Below, one piece after another: positions 11,343-23,653 of a DNA stretch of 64,000 nt; within the stretch, counting starts at the first letter, position 1, and each line of letters begins with the position of its first letter. Under the pieces are notes generated by a model. The model worked only from the letters and a program-made list of their open reading frames with translations. It made no database searches and had not been told where the DNA came from. This stretch comes from Codonopsis lanceolata (taxonomy: Eukaryota; Streptophyta; Magnoliopsida; Asterales; Campanulaceae), in NCBI GenBank assembly GCA_013146195.2, contig CM028381.1:93079255-93143254 (forward strand), read 5' to 3'. Position numbers and translations under genes: made by a program.

Positions 11343-12950
11343 GTGTTCATTTCCCTACACCGACAACTGATAATCATTCTGTCGTTCACAAAACTTCATA
11401 TATGCTTCCTTTCTAGAAGCCTGAAGCTTTTGCATGTTGTCTTCCGTTCTACCGGAAGCAAATTGTATTTGTATTTTTTCTGTTACCTTCTATGTCGAAA
11501 CCCATATACACTATCCCTATTATTCCCACTAAGCAAAATAATTTTCTTCTCTGTCTGTCTGCTTTCTGTACACACAAAATGGTTGCTCCAGTGGATGAAC
11601 GAGGTCTGTGGAGGGGAATGGCAATGTTTCTACCGTACTTATGGTTTTCGATGTGTTTGGGGCTTGGTCGGCTTACGCATTAATTGGGACAGGATTCAGG
11701 CGACTTCCCGTTTCTGGTCAACACAGTCCCATTTATTTAATTTCTCGCTACACGAGATGTGTCCCACTTATATGGAGTTTTGTGCGATGACTAGTACGCC
11801 TGTGGGTGAATGGATTGTGGTTCCCAACGTGAATCACAATTTAATTATGGCTGCTAGAGAAATGTTTGGGTTTGACTTGGAGATTACCCAAAGGCACGGT
11901 GATCTGTTCGACTTAACATATCTGCCAACTCTCTTTTTGCCGAATCGGGACAATATCGAATATCTGGAGTGACGGAGGGAATCTCTTTTTCTGTGTATCC
12001 TAAGAAAATTCTTCTTAGTGAGTTATCCTAGGACCATCGATGTAAGGGCTATCTACATTGTGTTGCAGGTTCTATATAGCTGGGTGAATGTCATTCCACT
12101 TATTCTAGCTTCTACCCTGGATGGCTTGGATGCTTACTCTTCAAGTGATGACCATTTCCCGTCAGGGAGTCCAATTTTGGTCCACATGTGGCTGGAAGAG
12201 CATTTCAAAGTCATTCTCCCTCCTGTAAGGAGGGTTGAGAGTTATGATCCTATAGGATACGGGTCCCACGGTCTCTAGTGGACGAACCGTGAAAATGAAG
12301 TACACTGGGTGGAACATTTCTTGTATGTGAACCCTGCTGATATAATGTGGGTGGTCAGGCACTGTCGGATCCACCGCTTTCATCTGTACACTAGAGAGTA
12401 TGCCCAGGTTGTGTTGGTGGGTCTCGTAGGGTAACTTTTTATTTACCCTACAGAATTCTTCGTTAGTTTGGGCAGGAGCAGGTTGTTCCATATCAGAGTT
12501 GGCCTTTGTTGCCTCTGTGGTAGAGTGATGACATGCATCGCGGGTCGATGCCTCTACCCGTTCTGCAAACATTTTCCTGTGGTCTGCGTATCTATCGTGG
12601 CTGGTTGTGTATACAGAGGAACACTCACATTATCCAAAGGAATCTTAGGATTATTTTGGGTCGCAAAGTCTTGAATGGTTTGGATGCCCGTCTCAAAGAG
12701 ATCGGCAAGGATGTAGAAAGCTCGGGTCCTCCGGCTTTACCAGCTATACGTCGATTAGGTCCAATCGACGTTTTTTGGATAGTGAGGCACATGGAAGGTA
12801 TGGTCATGAGGGCAATAGCCCTAGTAACACTCTGTGGCGAGGTAATGTTACTCGGGTAGATGACGCGGGACCAAGTCATACTGTCGGTTGTCGGAGCAAT
12901 GCAGGAAGATCGGATGTTGGCGTGGGGCCCAGTCATATAGCTAGTAGATT
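11343..12950 (+). pseudogene. Decayed DUF7745/PMD-like gene
   Basis: The segment INWDRIQATSRFWSTQSHLF with NFSLHEMCPTYMEF (about 11670-11790) matches INWDMLRGVARFWSPHDHLF with NFSMNEMCPTFEEF in the minus-strand gene at 28152-29843. Further on, LVHMWLEEHFKVILPP (about 12178-12230) and IMWVVRHCRIHRFH (about 12343-12385) match MWLEEHFLWVLAPV and IIWVIHHWEIRRFL there. This type of fold occurs in retroelement-associated proteins of plants (PMD/DUF7745-like). At least one stop (11970-11972) and several frameshifts break the frame, and it ends abruptly near 12950, where minus-strand sequence of another element begins. It is probably part of the same retroelement remnant as the PMD gene at 5899-8640. 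Confidence 0.6.
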
Positions 12951-13237
12951 TCTCAATATATATATATGCATGAGCATACATCACATAATTAAAATATATA
13001 AGTTGCATAAATAGGCATCGCAGAATCAAATAGTGCCAATTGCATGAGCATGCATCGCAAAATTAAAAATCATCAATTTCATATTGTTGCATATACATTC
13101 ATTACCAAGTGCATCATCCTAGCATAAATCATGCATGCATAGGCATCAAAAATTGCAATGGGTATACTCCAAGAGTGCCGAAATATCAAGAAACCCAAGA
13201 AATTCAAGCAAGTGGGTTTGAGAAAATGAAGAGTTAC

Positions 13238-13417
13238 AGCCGGATCTAGAAGATGAGCAACATGGGTGTGCCGATCTCGGTGTATGTTGCTCCAATCGTT
13301 GTTAAAATACCAATATCTAACAACATTTCGGTTTAGAGAAGGCAGCTCACGGCATCCTTCACCTGATTCCGGGTTCATCGGAGCCTTTCCCTTCCTAGAT
13401 CGTGCAGAGGAAGCCAT
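13238..13417 (-). pseudogene. Exon 1 of an antisense PMD-type gene (older Tat element)
   Basis: ATG at 13417 opens a 60-codon exon beginning MASSARSRKGKAPMNPESGE and ending before a GT donor at 13237-13236 (minus strand). Its length of 180 nt equals the exon at 31460-31639, and both share MASS.RSRK and the R.THV segment near the exon end. Sequence 12960-13237 resembles an intron ('gcatgagcatgcatcgc' type words are also found at 30.8 kb), and no second exon is left before the junction near 12950. The promoter side (13420-13700) also aligns with 31640-31980. It is an orphan exon with no product expected. Confidence 0.65.
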
Positions 13418-13837
13418 CTGGTGAGCAAAACAATTAATTTGGCGGAAGAAAATTGAAAATGGTGAAGAATGAAGAAAGCTTCGTCGGCAGCAACAATGGC
13501 AGAAATGAGAAAATGAAATGGGTTACTTGCTGCTGCTCGTCGCCCGTAAGTGTATAAGGGGAGGGAATTTTCCCTTTCCTCCCCTCCAAAAAGCACTTCA
13601 GCACTTAAAACCTCAGGTTTTCCCAAACTGCAAAATGGCCCTAAAGTCCTAACGAAAAGTTAACAAAGGTAACTGCCGTCAACAAAGTTAACAGCCATCC
13701 ATCTAAGCATCCAAGAAAAATAGATATCCCCAGCAAGATGCCTACAAGCAAAGAAAAAAAAGAAAAGGCCAAAGTATCTGTATTTTACTTTCCCTGTCAC
13801 ATGTATTTTATGCCATGCATTCTATCTGCTATGTTGG

Positions 13838-14005
13838 ATTATTTCCTCGAGGAGTACATACCCTGGGATGTGGAAATATTTGGTCTCATGCATTCTATCT
13901 GTTGTTGTTGGATTATTTCCTCGAGAGGTACATACCCAGGGACGTGGAAATGATTGGTCTCATGCATTCTATCAGTTGTTGGTGAATTATTTCCTCGAGG
14001 GGTAC
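13838..14005 (+). repeat. Tandem palindromic repeats, left part
   Basis: About two and a half units of roughly 69 bp are present ('attatttcctcgag', 'ggtacataccc', 'gggacgtggaaatgattgg', 'tctcatgcattctat'). The array is cut at 14005 by the 5' LTR of the inserted element and resumes at 35027 in the same register. Confidence 0.9.
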
Positions 14006-14355
14006 TGTAGACACCCCAATTTCGTACCCCTGATATGTGACTCTGACATATGATATCAAAAAATGCTTAAACTTAACAAATGTCCAGTTACAGGAGTCGA
14101 AAATCCGAAAGGCAAAGCAGGATGCGCAAAACAGTAAATTGCGAGGGGTGAAAGCGCCAAAAATGAAACTAGAATAGGGACATGGCGCGACCTAAAGGTT
14201 GATTGGGCGCCGCGCCATGCCAAGGAGTATGCCACGCCAACCATGCTACAGTAGCTCTGGGACTTAATGCATTGTGCAAGCTGTGAAGGCCGGTGTACAA
14301 TGGATCAATGCTCGCTGAGGGAATTCTTAATTCCCGATGAGTCCCTCTTCCCAGC

Positions 14356-14363
14356 TATAAATA
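14356..14363 (+). promoter_or_regulatory. LTR TATA box
   Basis: TATAAATA lies 350 nt inside the LTR and is conserved at 33576-33583 and 36084-36091 in sister LTRs. Confidence 0.75.
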
Positions 14364-14500
14364 GGATTGCTGGGGCTCACTTTCGGACAACGAAAAATCA
14401 GAGAGAAGAAACGCTGAAGGAAAATTTCCTCCGCGTCTCAACAACGCCGAAGTAGCGAGAGAAGTGAGATAGGAGTGTGTAGCCCACCAAAGCTTCCAAA

Positions 14501-14747
14501 ATATGGGTGTAAATCGGAACCACCGAACCACGAAACCGAACCGAACCAAACCGTCGGTTTGGTTCGGTTTTGGTCGAAGACGGTTCGGTTTTAGTTTCAA
14601 AATTTGGGAAACCACACGGTTCGGTTCAGTTCGGTTCACGGTTTTTGGTATCGAACCGAACCAAACCACGCTATATATTTTTATTTTTTTATTATATAAT
14701 ATATATTATATTACATATATTAACTATTTTGAACCTTTGACTTATTC

Positions 14748-14794
<47 letters not shown>

Positions 14795-15163
14795 GGATAA
14801 TAAACCAAATAAAATCTTGATTGTTGGAGAACTATTATTTTTTCCATTGTTTGTGTTTATTTTAGAATTTGTATTGTTTTATTTATGATAATTTGTTGTT
14901 AGTAGCTTATTTCCTAATTTTGATGTTAAATCTAAATTAAAATCTTATTTTTATTGTTATTTTTAATGTTGGTTACTTTCATTAAAAATAATTTATATAA
15001 ACCACAAAACCAAACCAAACTAAACCAAACTGAGTGGTTTGGTTCGGTTTGGTTCTAAGTCTTACTCGGTTCGGTTCGGTTTGAAATTTTTGAAACCACT
15101 AGGAGGCGGTTCGGTTTGTGGTTTTGGCATAAACCAAACCAAATCGAACCACTTACACCCCTA
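14501..15163. mobile_element. Fold-back MITE inside the 5' LTR
   Basis: The 663-bp insert is absent from the 3' LTR, where 'agcttccaaaccccg' is continuous (about 33711-33725). It is flanked by the direct repeat ttccaaa (14494-14500 and 15164-15170). The ends are inverted: atatgggtgtaaat at the left, and ataggggtgtaagt on the minus strand at the right. Both arms carry 'aaccgaaccaaacc' type inverted repeats around an AT-rich middle with an (AT)n run at 14748-14792. The 7-8 bp duplication fits a hAT-like non-autonomous element. The frame through it is not a gene. Confidence 0.85.
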
Positions 15164-16465
15164 TTCCAAACCCCGTCCAAACTCCGCCAAAACACAAATC
15201 CACCGGTTAAAAGTGATCCCTAGCCTTTTAGTTAGGTATCCACCCACTTCCCCGGCCCAAAATCCATAAAGTAAGCCGTTACTCTGCCCGAGTAATGAGC
15301 TGAAAAACACAAAAAAGTAAGATGTTATTCCGCCCAACCAAAAAGGCCAAAACCTTCCGAAATAAGTCGTCATTCTGCCCGAGTGAACGAGCCAAAGTCA
15401 TCCAGAATAAGCAGTCATTCTGCCCGAATCAAAAAAAAAAAAAAAGACTCCCTCTCCCTGAAGGACAGAGCGAGCACACTACCGCTCTAAAAGGTAATAG
15501 CTTTTAAGGGAGTTCTTTTATTTATTATTTATAAAGTTATTATTTAAATCCGGCCCAATGTAGCCAATATAAGCCGTTGTGCTGCCCGGATTAGAATATG
15601 AAATATTATGTAAAAGAGCCGTTATAATGGCCAAATATTTTAAATATATTTGTAATTATTGTAAGGAAATGGTCATGAATCAGAATAATGTAGTCATGAT
15701 GTATTTGTTTTATTTTCCTGTCTTTTAATACTTTATTTATTTGCTAAATAAATATAACAATAATCATACTTTAGCCAAAAACTATTTTGAGACCGAAAGG
15801 GCGAGTTGGGTGCCTAACACCTTCCCAACTCGTAACTTAGCCTCCGAACCCGCTCTATCTCTCGGTTTTTTTTTCTGGTTTTGCTTTATTTTGGCCTTAA
15901 AATAAAGATGTCGACTCTAAAACTTTTTGGATCCAGTGGGGCCTCGCAGCACTCCTTTCTTACACTTTTCTGTTTTCCCCTAAAAAGGGTGAATAAGAAT
16001 GAAAGGGTGATGTATTCTCATATCCTGGTATCCCCTAAAGAAGGGATAACTTGATGCGGGAAACCCAAACCTCCCATAGTGATCCGAAACGAGCCATAAG
16101 GCTATTTTTAATAAAATTCATAGTGGGGGCGTCGCAACATCCTTTTTTGCACTTTTCCGTTTTTCCCTAAAAAAGGGAAAATGTGAATGTAAGGGTGATG
16201 CATTCCAATATCCTGGTATCCCCTAAAAAATGGATAACTTGATGCGGGAAACCCAAAGTTCCCATATTTGATCAAAAATCCACTTAAGTCAACTCAGACG
16301 CATTCCAACGCGCTATCTTAGACAGCACTCCTCTCGCACTTTTGATTTCGTCTTCCCCTACACAAGGGAAGGTGGAACGAGAGTAGTAGATGTCCCGCAT
16401 CCGCACGTATGCACACCCCTATCCAAGGGCGCGCGGAGCGCGGGCGCACGCCGAGCGACCCACAG

Positions 16466-16483
16466 TGGCGACTCCGCTGGGGA
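16466..16483 (+). promoter_or_regulatory. Primer-binding site (tRNA-Arg type)
   Basis: TGGCGACTCCGCTGGGGA starts one base after the LTR end. This form is known from Ogre/Tat elements, which prime from tRNA-Arg. Confidence 0.85.
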
Positions 16484-17872
16484 GTTGTTTTATTTAAAAT
16501 AAAACGGATGGCTAGACTCATAAAACAAAAACTTTTTTTTTGTTTTTCTTTGTTTCTGGCTAAAGTATACTTGTTATATTAATTTATGCATTTGAATATT
16601 GCGTTCCTATACATTCGTGTCTATATTTGTGGATATGATCCTCCATCTTGCAGCAGTTTCGTTCCGATAACTGTTACAGGTATATTTAAAAATATTCTTT
16701 TTTTAAAAAAATTTAAAATAAAAAAAATCTCAAAAGAAGAAAAAATCAAAAAAAAATTTCGAAAAAAATAATTATATTATACATATATTTACAATAATAA
16801 TTCCGGGCAGCACAATAAAAGGGTCGGGGCTTTATTTTTAATATCGCTTTATTTTCGGCTCTGTATTATTATTTTGTTCTGTTTATTTTTTTATTATTTA
16901 TTTCGCAAAATCTGTACATATCTGCATTCATTCTGTCATTTTATTTTGGGGACATAGGACCAAATTTGCAATTAATAGGGATAGATAGTTTCCCCACTTT
17001 TCTTTCTATTTCTTAAATATGGTGTGCTTGCTTGCTTACGCTCAAACTAAAAAGCCGAGAAAATCCACACGTAACAACAAGACAGACCATAACTGTTATA
17101 TTTTTATGTTTATATATCTGTAATTGAATAAAGATTTTACTGCTTTCTAGATACCGCACACACGTGCACGCATATAGGAATATTTCGAACTGTTACCCTA
17201 CACCATGGCCAGCCTACCCCCTGCATAAGCGAACGCTAGAATGCATATAGATTCTCATGACACTTCATAGACCGACCGGTTTTTGCATCTCTGAATTGTA
17301 AGTTAGCCCTGTCAAAAAAATATATGTATATATATACAAAAAAAATGCGCAAGTTAAAAAATAATAAAGTGCGCACAAAAAAATAATAATAATGATAATA
17401 AATAATAAACAGGGGCTGATTTATTATTCTCTGATACTCGACCTAGACCATTTCAAATGGTGGATCCTGGAAAGAGTATAGGCCCTTCGCCTGGGATCAG
17501 TCCGATCTTGGGGAGTCGAAAGGCAGGTGGAATACGTTGGTCCTATACTCTGGAGAAAGAATCCACTGTTCCAGGAAAAGTCCTGAGACTGTCAAAATAA
17601 AGCAGGTGCTTATCCGGTCAATTGTAGGGGACAAAAATAAATAATAATAAAATATATTAATAAAAGGCACGTTGTACTCCAAGCCCAGAAAGCCTTCAGC
17701 TAGCCTTCTGATACCTCCTCCATAACACATTTTCCTCAGAAACCTGGCCCGAATTTGGAAAGGCAGAGATAGTACTGGCCGGTTGATACGGGAAAGTAGT
17801 GCGAAATCGAGAGGGTATCGGCTTCAGATCGGACAAAGGCGAGAATCGATGCAGAAGGTACAGATCCGAGCA
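16484..17872 (+). other. Untranslated leader of the Tat element
   Basis: About 1.4 kb lies between primer site and gag, with A-rich and 'ataataat' stretches. No conserved open frame is seen. Long leaders are normal for Tat/Ogre elements. Confidence 0.6.
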
Positions 17873-19433
17873 GTATGGCAGCAGAAAGTGAACAGTCCGC
17901 TATGGGTACAATTTCAGGGCTCCAGGGTACGCTCCGACTCCGGCAATGCAGGAATGGTTAGACCAGAAGTTGGGTGCAGCGACCGATCACATGATGAGCC
18001 AAATGGCTAGTTTGGTGCAAAGCTTAAAATCCATTGGTGAGGTGAACTCCTCCCCTACAGTCCCCCAGGAAGCATCAACATCTCATGTGCCTCCAAACCC
18101 AACTCCCCAGCCAAACACTAACCCACCGAATATTGCCACTACCCCAAATCCCAATCCTCCACCAAGTCCCTACTACCCAAATATCAGCCCTTACCCATCC
18201 TATCCTCCATACCTTCTCCCAAGCGCCAATATTACTCAGAGCCCAAATGACCTCCCTTTTCCCATGATTAATCCACTTCGAAATAGCCCACATATGGACC
18301 CAAAAAGCTATAACCCACCAGGCCAAGTTACTACATACTTACCTTTCAATGATCCTGGTCGCCCAGCCGAAACCGTCAATAACCCACCAACCCAGACTCC
18401 ATATACTGTCCATAACCCACCAACCCAGAATCCATTTGTTACCCAAAACCCACCAACCCAGAATCCCTATATGGTCCAAAATCCACCAACCCAGGACCTT
18501 TATCCAACCCAATACCCATATCCAGCCCACAATCCTTATAATGCCCAATATCCTTATCCAACAAAGAATCCATATACTGCCCAAAATCCTCACCAGACCC
18601 CTCAGCCAGAAATTAACCCAGCCTTCCCTAATCCAGCCAGTATATACCAACAGCCAACTCCACCAACCACCAAAATGGAGGCCGACATGGAAAATATGAA
18701 GGCCATGATGCTTAAACTTCTCAATAAAGGGGAATTTTCTACGCGGGCACTAGCATTGCAACCTTCAGCAATACTACCCTCAAAGTTTAAAATGCCCGAC
18801 ATATAAAAGTTTGATGGGACTGGATGCCCTATATCCCACTTGAGATCTTATTCCACTGGCATGCAGTCAAGGGGAGCTAGCTTTGAGGCTATGGTTTCCA
18901 ATTTTCACCTCACCTTAATAGGGGCTGCCAAACAATGGCTAATGTTGTCTAATAGCAACACCATGAATACTTGGGACCAGATAGCTTAAGCGTTCCTTAA
19001 AAGATACAAAGACAACACCAGTCCTGAAAATAGAAGGGACCTTGAGTCGTGCACCCAAAGGGAGAAAGAAACATGCGCTGAGTTCGCAGTCAGGTGGAAG
19101 AGAAAGTTGGCACAGACCTTTGATAGAACTGATCCGGCCGAGTCATGCAGAATGTTCATTAAAAACCTCCAGCCCATTTACCTGGAACATATGCGGTATC
19201 TCACCTATACTAACTTCAAAGAAATAGTGGAGATAGGAGCCTGTATTGATGACGATATACGGACTGGGCAACTAAAATCCAATACGCCTCCTAGTTCTTT
19301 CCGTTACTCCAAAGGAAAGACAGCCGCACCAGCACCAACCGTCAATATGGTAGGGAATGCCTCAGCCCCATTTTCTACCCAAAATTATAGCTCTGTTCCA
19401 TGGTATTACGGTCGACAGTGCTGTCATCAATGA
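17873..19433 (+). pseudogene. gag: gag of the Tat element (decayed)
   Basis: The likely start is ATG 17873 (MAAESEQSAMGTISG), with a frameshift before 17946, where the main frame MQEWLDQKLGAATDH begins. A proline/asparagine-rich stretch follows, with NPPTQNPY-type repeats at about 18370-18600. The retrotransposon gag domain comes next: FDGTGCPISHLRSY, GAAKQWLML, TCAEFAVRWKRKLAQ and FIKNLQPIYLEHM (about 18808-19190). In-frame stops occur at 18804-18806 and near 18987. Gag would form the capsid of the cytoplasmic particle that packages element RNA; this copy cannot make it whole. Confidence 0.85.
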
Positions 19434-19538
19434 TGGGGAGCAAATGATGGCCTTGCCAGAAATTTCAGAAATCAAAACAGGGTAAACCGGCATTATAATG
19501 AACTACAAGCTCCCCAGTCTGTGATACTGCAGTGACTA

Positions 19539-19958
19539 ATGGCACAGGGAGTGCTAAAGCCATTGGAAAATTATAAGCCACCAAACCCCCTGCCCAGGAA
19601 TTGGAATCATGCCCAGTATTGTGAATACCATCGCTGGAGTGGTCACCTCACCGATAAATGCTATACACTCAAAAATGCTATCCAGGACCTTATAGATGAT
19701 AAGGTTATTGAAAAGCCTCCACCCAGACCAAATGTAGTCAATAACCCCCTACCTCAAATCAATATGATTGAGGTTGATGAAAACTTCTGTGCGCCCAAGT
19801 TTGAAATAAATAAACATCCATTACCATATATCCTTGTTCCTATTCATCCATCCTTATCCATAAAAGAGCCTAGCTGTAATATGCTCTCTTGGGACACTAT
19901 CTGGGTAGCCAAAATACATAACATTGAAAAAAGCCACTTGGGTTGGTGGAGATGTTAG
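19539..19958 (+). pseudogene. gag: gag C-terminus with zinc knuckle
   Basis: The frame MAQGVLKPLENYKPPN continues into YCEYHRWSGHLTDKC, the Cys/His knuckle of Tat-type gag proteins, then CYTLKNAIQDLIDDKVI. It is separated from the gag core by a stop at 19431-19433. After 19958 the frame breaks, and the protease leader is recognisable only in pieces up to 20203 (e.g. SENLGAKSDWKILYEP in another frame). Confidence 0.75.
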
Positions 19959-20203
19959 CCACCTTACCGATCGGGAGCCTACCATCCAAACACGGAAAGA
20001 GGTGACCACTACGGAAAGATCAAGTGAGAATCTTGGGGCTAAAAGCGATTGGAAGATACTTTATGAACCCGGATGAAGAAAACTCAGGCCAACATTTCCA
20101 TCTGGGGCTTCTTGTGCTTCTAAAACCCAGTGATACGGCGGTGGCTAAGTCTTTAAGTCAGGCAGTCATTCCAATTGAAACCTCCCCAAATGAGCTTACT
20201 TAG

Positions 20204-22366
20204 ATGATCGGGAACATTCACTTTGAGAACGTAATAATGTTCACTGATCTAGATCTACCAAAGGAAGGAACTAACCACATTGATGCTCTTCATATCACTG
20301 TGGGAATTTTGGAGAAACGGGTTCCCCGAGTTTTGATAAATAATGGGTCTTCACTGAATGTGTGTCCCTTCAGCACGTTAGCCAAACTGGGAACAAAAAT
20401 ATCAGAACTCACTCCTTCCTCGCAGACGGTTAAGGCATACGACAACACCAGTCGATGTGTCTTAGGGGTGGTCACTTTGATGCTAAGCATTGGGCCATTA
20501 AACATGCCAGTTGAATTCCAAGTCCTGGACATACCAGCCACCTTTAGCCTATTGCTGGGATGCCCTTGGATCCATGGGGTAAAGGGGGTAGCCTCTTCAT
20601 TACACCAGCGTGTCAAATTCATCCACGATGACCACATAGTAATTATTTTGGCTAATAAGATCGTGGAGAACAAGGAAAACGAGGATATCCCAATCCTCGA
20701 GATAGAGCATGAGGACACTTGTATTTTCCTCAGTGGCTTTGAGGTTATCCCCCAAGCTGTGGTCAACACCATTGAATATGGCCGAGAAACTGACATCATT
20801 GGAAAGAAAATCACCTCCCTAGGAAACATGGTCCCTTTAAACATGTTTCGGAAAATGAATTATATGCCTGGTCTGAGTCTCGGCAGAAATCAGCAAGGGC
20901 TTGTTAATTTAGTACAAGATGAACTTAAGGAATGTATCCCTCCTTTTGGTCTAGGATACACGCCTACTCCAGCGGAAGTAGCCGCAGCCATGAAACAGAA
21001 ACGTGAGAAAAGAAAGGCAGAAAGGGAGAAGCATCCTTATGAATATCCCCCTCTCCGACCTTATAGAAAAACCCTAAATGGTTACTTTGTAAGGAAAGGG
21101 GAAACTGAAGCCTATCTCATGTTTCCTGAGCCCTGGTTAGACCAGAATGGTAAAAGATGCCCTGGTTGGGAAATCTTTGAAGATGTCAGTCTTCTCACAG
21201 ATGAAATGGAACAGGTTACCCTGGAGCCTCGTAGCACTTCATATAAGATTGTCACTGTTGAAAATACTTGGTCTATAGACCAAGATGATTATGCTCTGGC
21301 CTTATTAGATGACGATGGTCTAGGAGACAGATTCCTGGGTATGATAGAAAGAGGTACTTATTATAAAGAGCTCCCTGTTGAGTTTGAGCTTATTGCTGAT
21401 AAGCCTCTGCAGAACTGGTATACCACGACCGGCCCGCTCCTGACGCCCGCAGACCTAGTAGACCGCTTTGGATATATTATCCCTATTCCTTCCCCTAGCT
21501 TTACGGATTGGTCATCTACTGATCCGCTACCTAAAATTGAGGATCTCAAACCCCAGGTCCTCAATAATGTAATAAACCCTGTACAGTTTGCTTTTAATGA
21601 TAATCTAAATGTCTTTGCTTATTCCTTAGTTGCACCTACATTAAAAGACACATTAAATAATAATAATTATGATAATGAGTCATTTAATGAAATGGACCCA
21701 AAAGATAAAAATTATTTGCTTGAGCTTGTAAAGTCAGTTGAGCACCAGGAACATAGCCATTTATCAGCAGCAACTGAAGACCTGTCCACTATCAATCTGG
21801 GGCTGGACAATGAAATCAAAGAAATCAAAATCGGCAACTACCTGCAAGGCTCTGAAAGGGTAGCACTCATTGATCTCCTCAAAGAATTTGTGGACATATT
21901 TGCATGGTCCTATGAAGATATGTCAGGGCTAGACCCAGCTATAGTCGAACACCGGATCCCCATATATCCGGATGCTCGCCCAGTCAAGCAAAAGCTCCGC
22001 CGCATCAAGCCAGAATGGTCACTACAAGTTAAAGAAGAAATCATGAAGCAGCTGCGCGTCAACTTCATTCGAGTAGTTGAATACCCGATCTGGCTGTCCA
22101 ATATAGTGACCGTTCCCAAGCCCAACGGGAAAGTCCGGATCTGTGTAGACTTCCGCGACCTCAACAAAGCGTCGCCCAAAGATGACTTCCCTCTACCTAA
22201 TATTGATATTGTGGTAGATGCCGTCGCTGCTCACAAAGTCCGATCCTTCGTCGACGGCATGCTGGGCTACAATCAAATCAAAATGGCAGCAGAGGACCAG
22301 GAGAAGACTTCATTCACTACTCCCTGGGGAACTTATTGCTATACTGTCATGCCATTTGGACTGTAA
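20204..22366 (+). pseudogene. pol: pol: protease and N-terminal reverse transcriptase
   Basis: This is the longest open frame of the window (720 codons). The aspartic protease lies near residues 25-150. Its active site reads LINNGSSLNVCP, where the family has a D before NGS, so the catalytic Asp is replaced by Asn. A linker with KQKREKRKAEREKHP follows. The RT starts near residue 590 (RPVKQKLRRIKPEW), with VPKPNGKVRICVDFRDLNKA, YNQIKMAAEDQEKT and TPWGTYCYTVMPFGL. The frame stops at TAA 22364, where relatives continue with K; the domain goes on at 22367. Two inactivating changes are thus visible in an otherwise well kept frame. Confidence 0.88.
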
Positions 22367-22942
22367 AATGTCGGGGCTACTTATCAGAGGGCTGCCACCA
22401 CCCTCTTCCACGACATGATCCACAAAGAAATGGAGGTCTATGTTGATGACATGATCGTGCATTCCAGCGACGCCAACGGTGCCCATATCAAAGACCTTCG
22501 AAAATTCTTCGAAAGGTTAAGGAAGCACCAAATGAAGCTTAACCCCACCAAATGCACATTTGGGGTTACCAGAGGCAAGGTCCTGGGATTCTTAGTGACC
22601 GAGCAGGGCATCGAGATCGAGCCAGCAAAGATTAAAGCCATCCTAGAGATGCCACGGCCAAAAACTCCAACCGAAGTCAAAGGCTTCCTAGGCCGATTAC
22701 AGTATATCAACCGTCTCATCCGGCAGTTGACAACCACATGTGAGCCCCTCTTCAAACTCCTAAAAAAGAATATTGACCGAGTCTGGGACGAGAAGTGCCA
22801 GCTAGCCTTCGAAAAAATAAAAACCTACCTTACCAATTCCCCTGTGCTAGCTCCACCCCATACACATAAACCTCTCCTCATATATTTAACCGTCATAGAC
22901 ACGTCAGTAGGGGCTATGCTCGCCCAAGAGAAAGAAAATTCC

Positions 22943-22945
<3 letters not shown>
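22367..22945 (+). pseudogene. pol: pol: RT palm/thumb and start of RNase H
   Basis: The frame continues directly after the stop with NVGATYQRAATTLFHDMIH. The catalytic YVDDM box is intact (about 22439-22453), followed by KCTFGVTRGKVLGFLV, the thumb, and the RNase H start LIYLTVIDTSVGAMLAQE. The L1 element interrupts the RNase H after 22945. Reading resumes in frame at 25546. Confidence 0.88.
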
Positions 22946-22980
<35 letters not shown>

Positions 22981-23455
22981 GAAACAGGACGGCACCTGCA
23001 GCATTTTATTAAAAAAGAGAAAGATACAGAGGGGGACAACCCAGCCTTAACCCAAAAGAGGGGGGACAAAGGAGCCTGAACCTCAAAAACAACAACCAAG
23101 AGGACCAAAAGGCCGAAACAACTATTTCTCGAAACTATACGTACCATCCCTATCAAAAGCTAAAACCTTTTAACAAAGACAGAAGATTAACATAGTCCGA
23201 AAACACAACTTGACTCCCGTGAGTATGCGCGCAAAAGCGCCTAACTGTCACCACCATATTACGCTTCTCGAAACACATGCCGCAACGAAAAACCACCCAA
23301 AAGACCTCTACAATCCCGAAGCAAGTATATATATTGCCAAGGTTCACTAAGACCATCGATCAAAACCTTAACCGCCGTGAGAGAATCAGATTCTACAACC
23401 ACAGTATCGAGATGAAGCGAGTGACACACCAAGACCTTCTCGAAGGGCCATAATC

Positions 23456-23653
23456 TCAGCCCTCATGTTCGCATTCATTCCCATAATCGCTTGAAAAGGC
23501 ACACAAAAAATTTCCCGAAGCATCACGAATCACACCGCCTCCTGTGCACCTCCCATCCTTTGAAGAGCCATCTGTATTAAGTTTATACCCACTAATCGGA
23601 GGAATCCACCGAACCCACTTGCCTCTTTTAACAGGCACCGAATTAACCCTCAA
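23456..23653 (-). pseudogene. LINE C-terminal RNase H domain, partial
   Basis: WIPPISGYKLNTDGSSKDG and GGGVIRDASGNFLCAF are the first blocks of a plant L1-type RNase H (the D of NTDGS is a catalytic residue). The rest toward 22990 is broken. It belongs to the same LINE ORF2. Confidence 0.8.

Larger units (their letters stand above)
14006..16464 (+). repeat. 5' LTR of the Tat/Ogre element
   Basis: The LTR runs from 'tgtagacaccccaatttcg' to 'cgacccaca', one base before the primer site. Without the MITE at 14501-15163 and its 7-bp duplication it measures about 1.79 kb, equal to the 3' LTR (1.77 kb), and it is well above 90% identical by eye. It holds gc-rich 'ggcgccgcgcc' motifs, a TATA box at 14356 and the 'gtaagccgtta.tctgcccga' repeats. 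Confidence 0.9.

Noticed and set aside
14503..14820. Open frame with basic repeats (TKPNRTKP)
   Set aside because: Product of the repeated 'aaccgaaccaaacc' arms of a fold-back MITE.
18075..18650. Minus-strand frames rich in Trp/Gly
   Set aside because: Shadows of the Pro/Asn/Thr-rich gag repeats on the opposite strand.
23153..23356. Separate small minus-strand gene
   Set aside because: Lies in the 3' part of the LINE between its RNase H and poly(A); part of the decayed ORF2 end.
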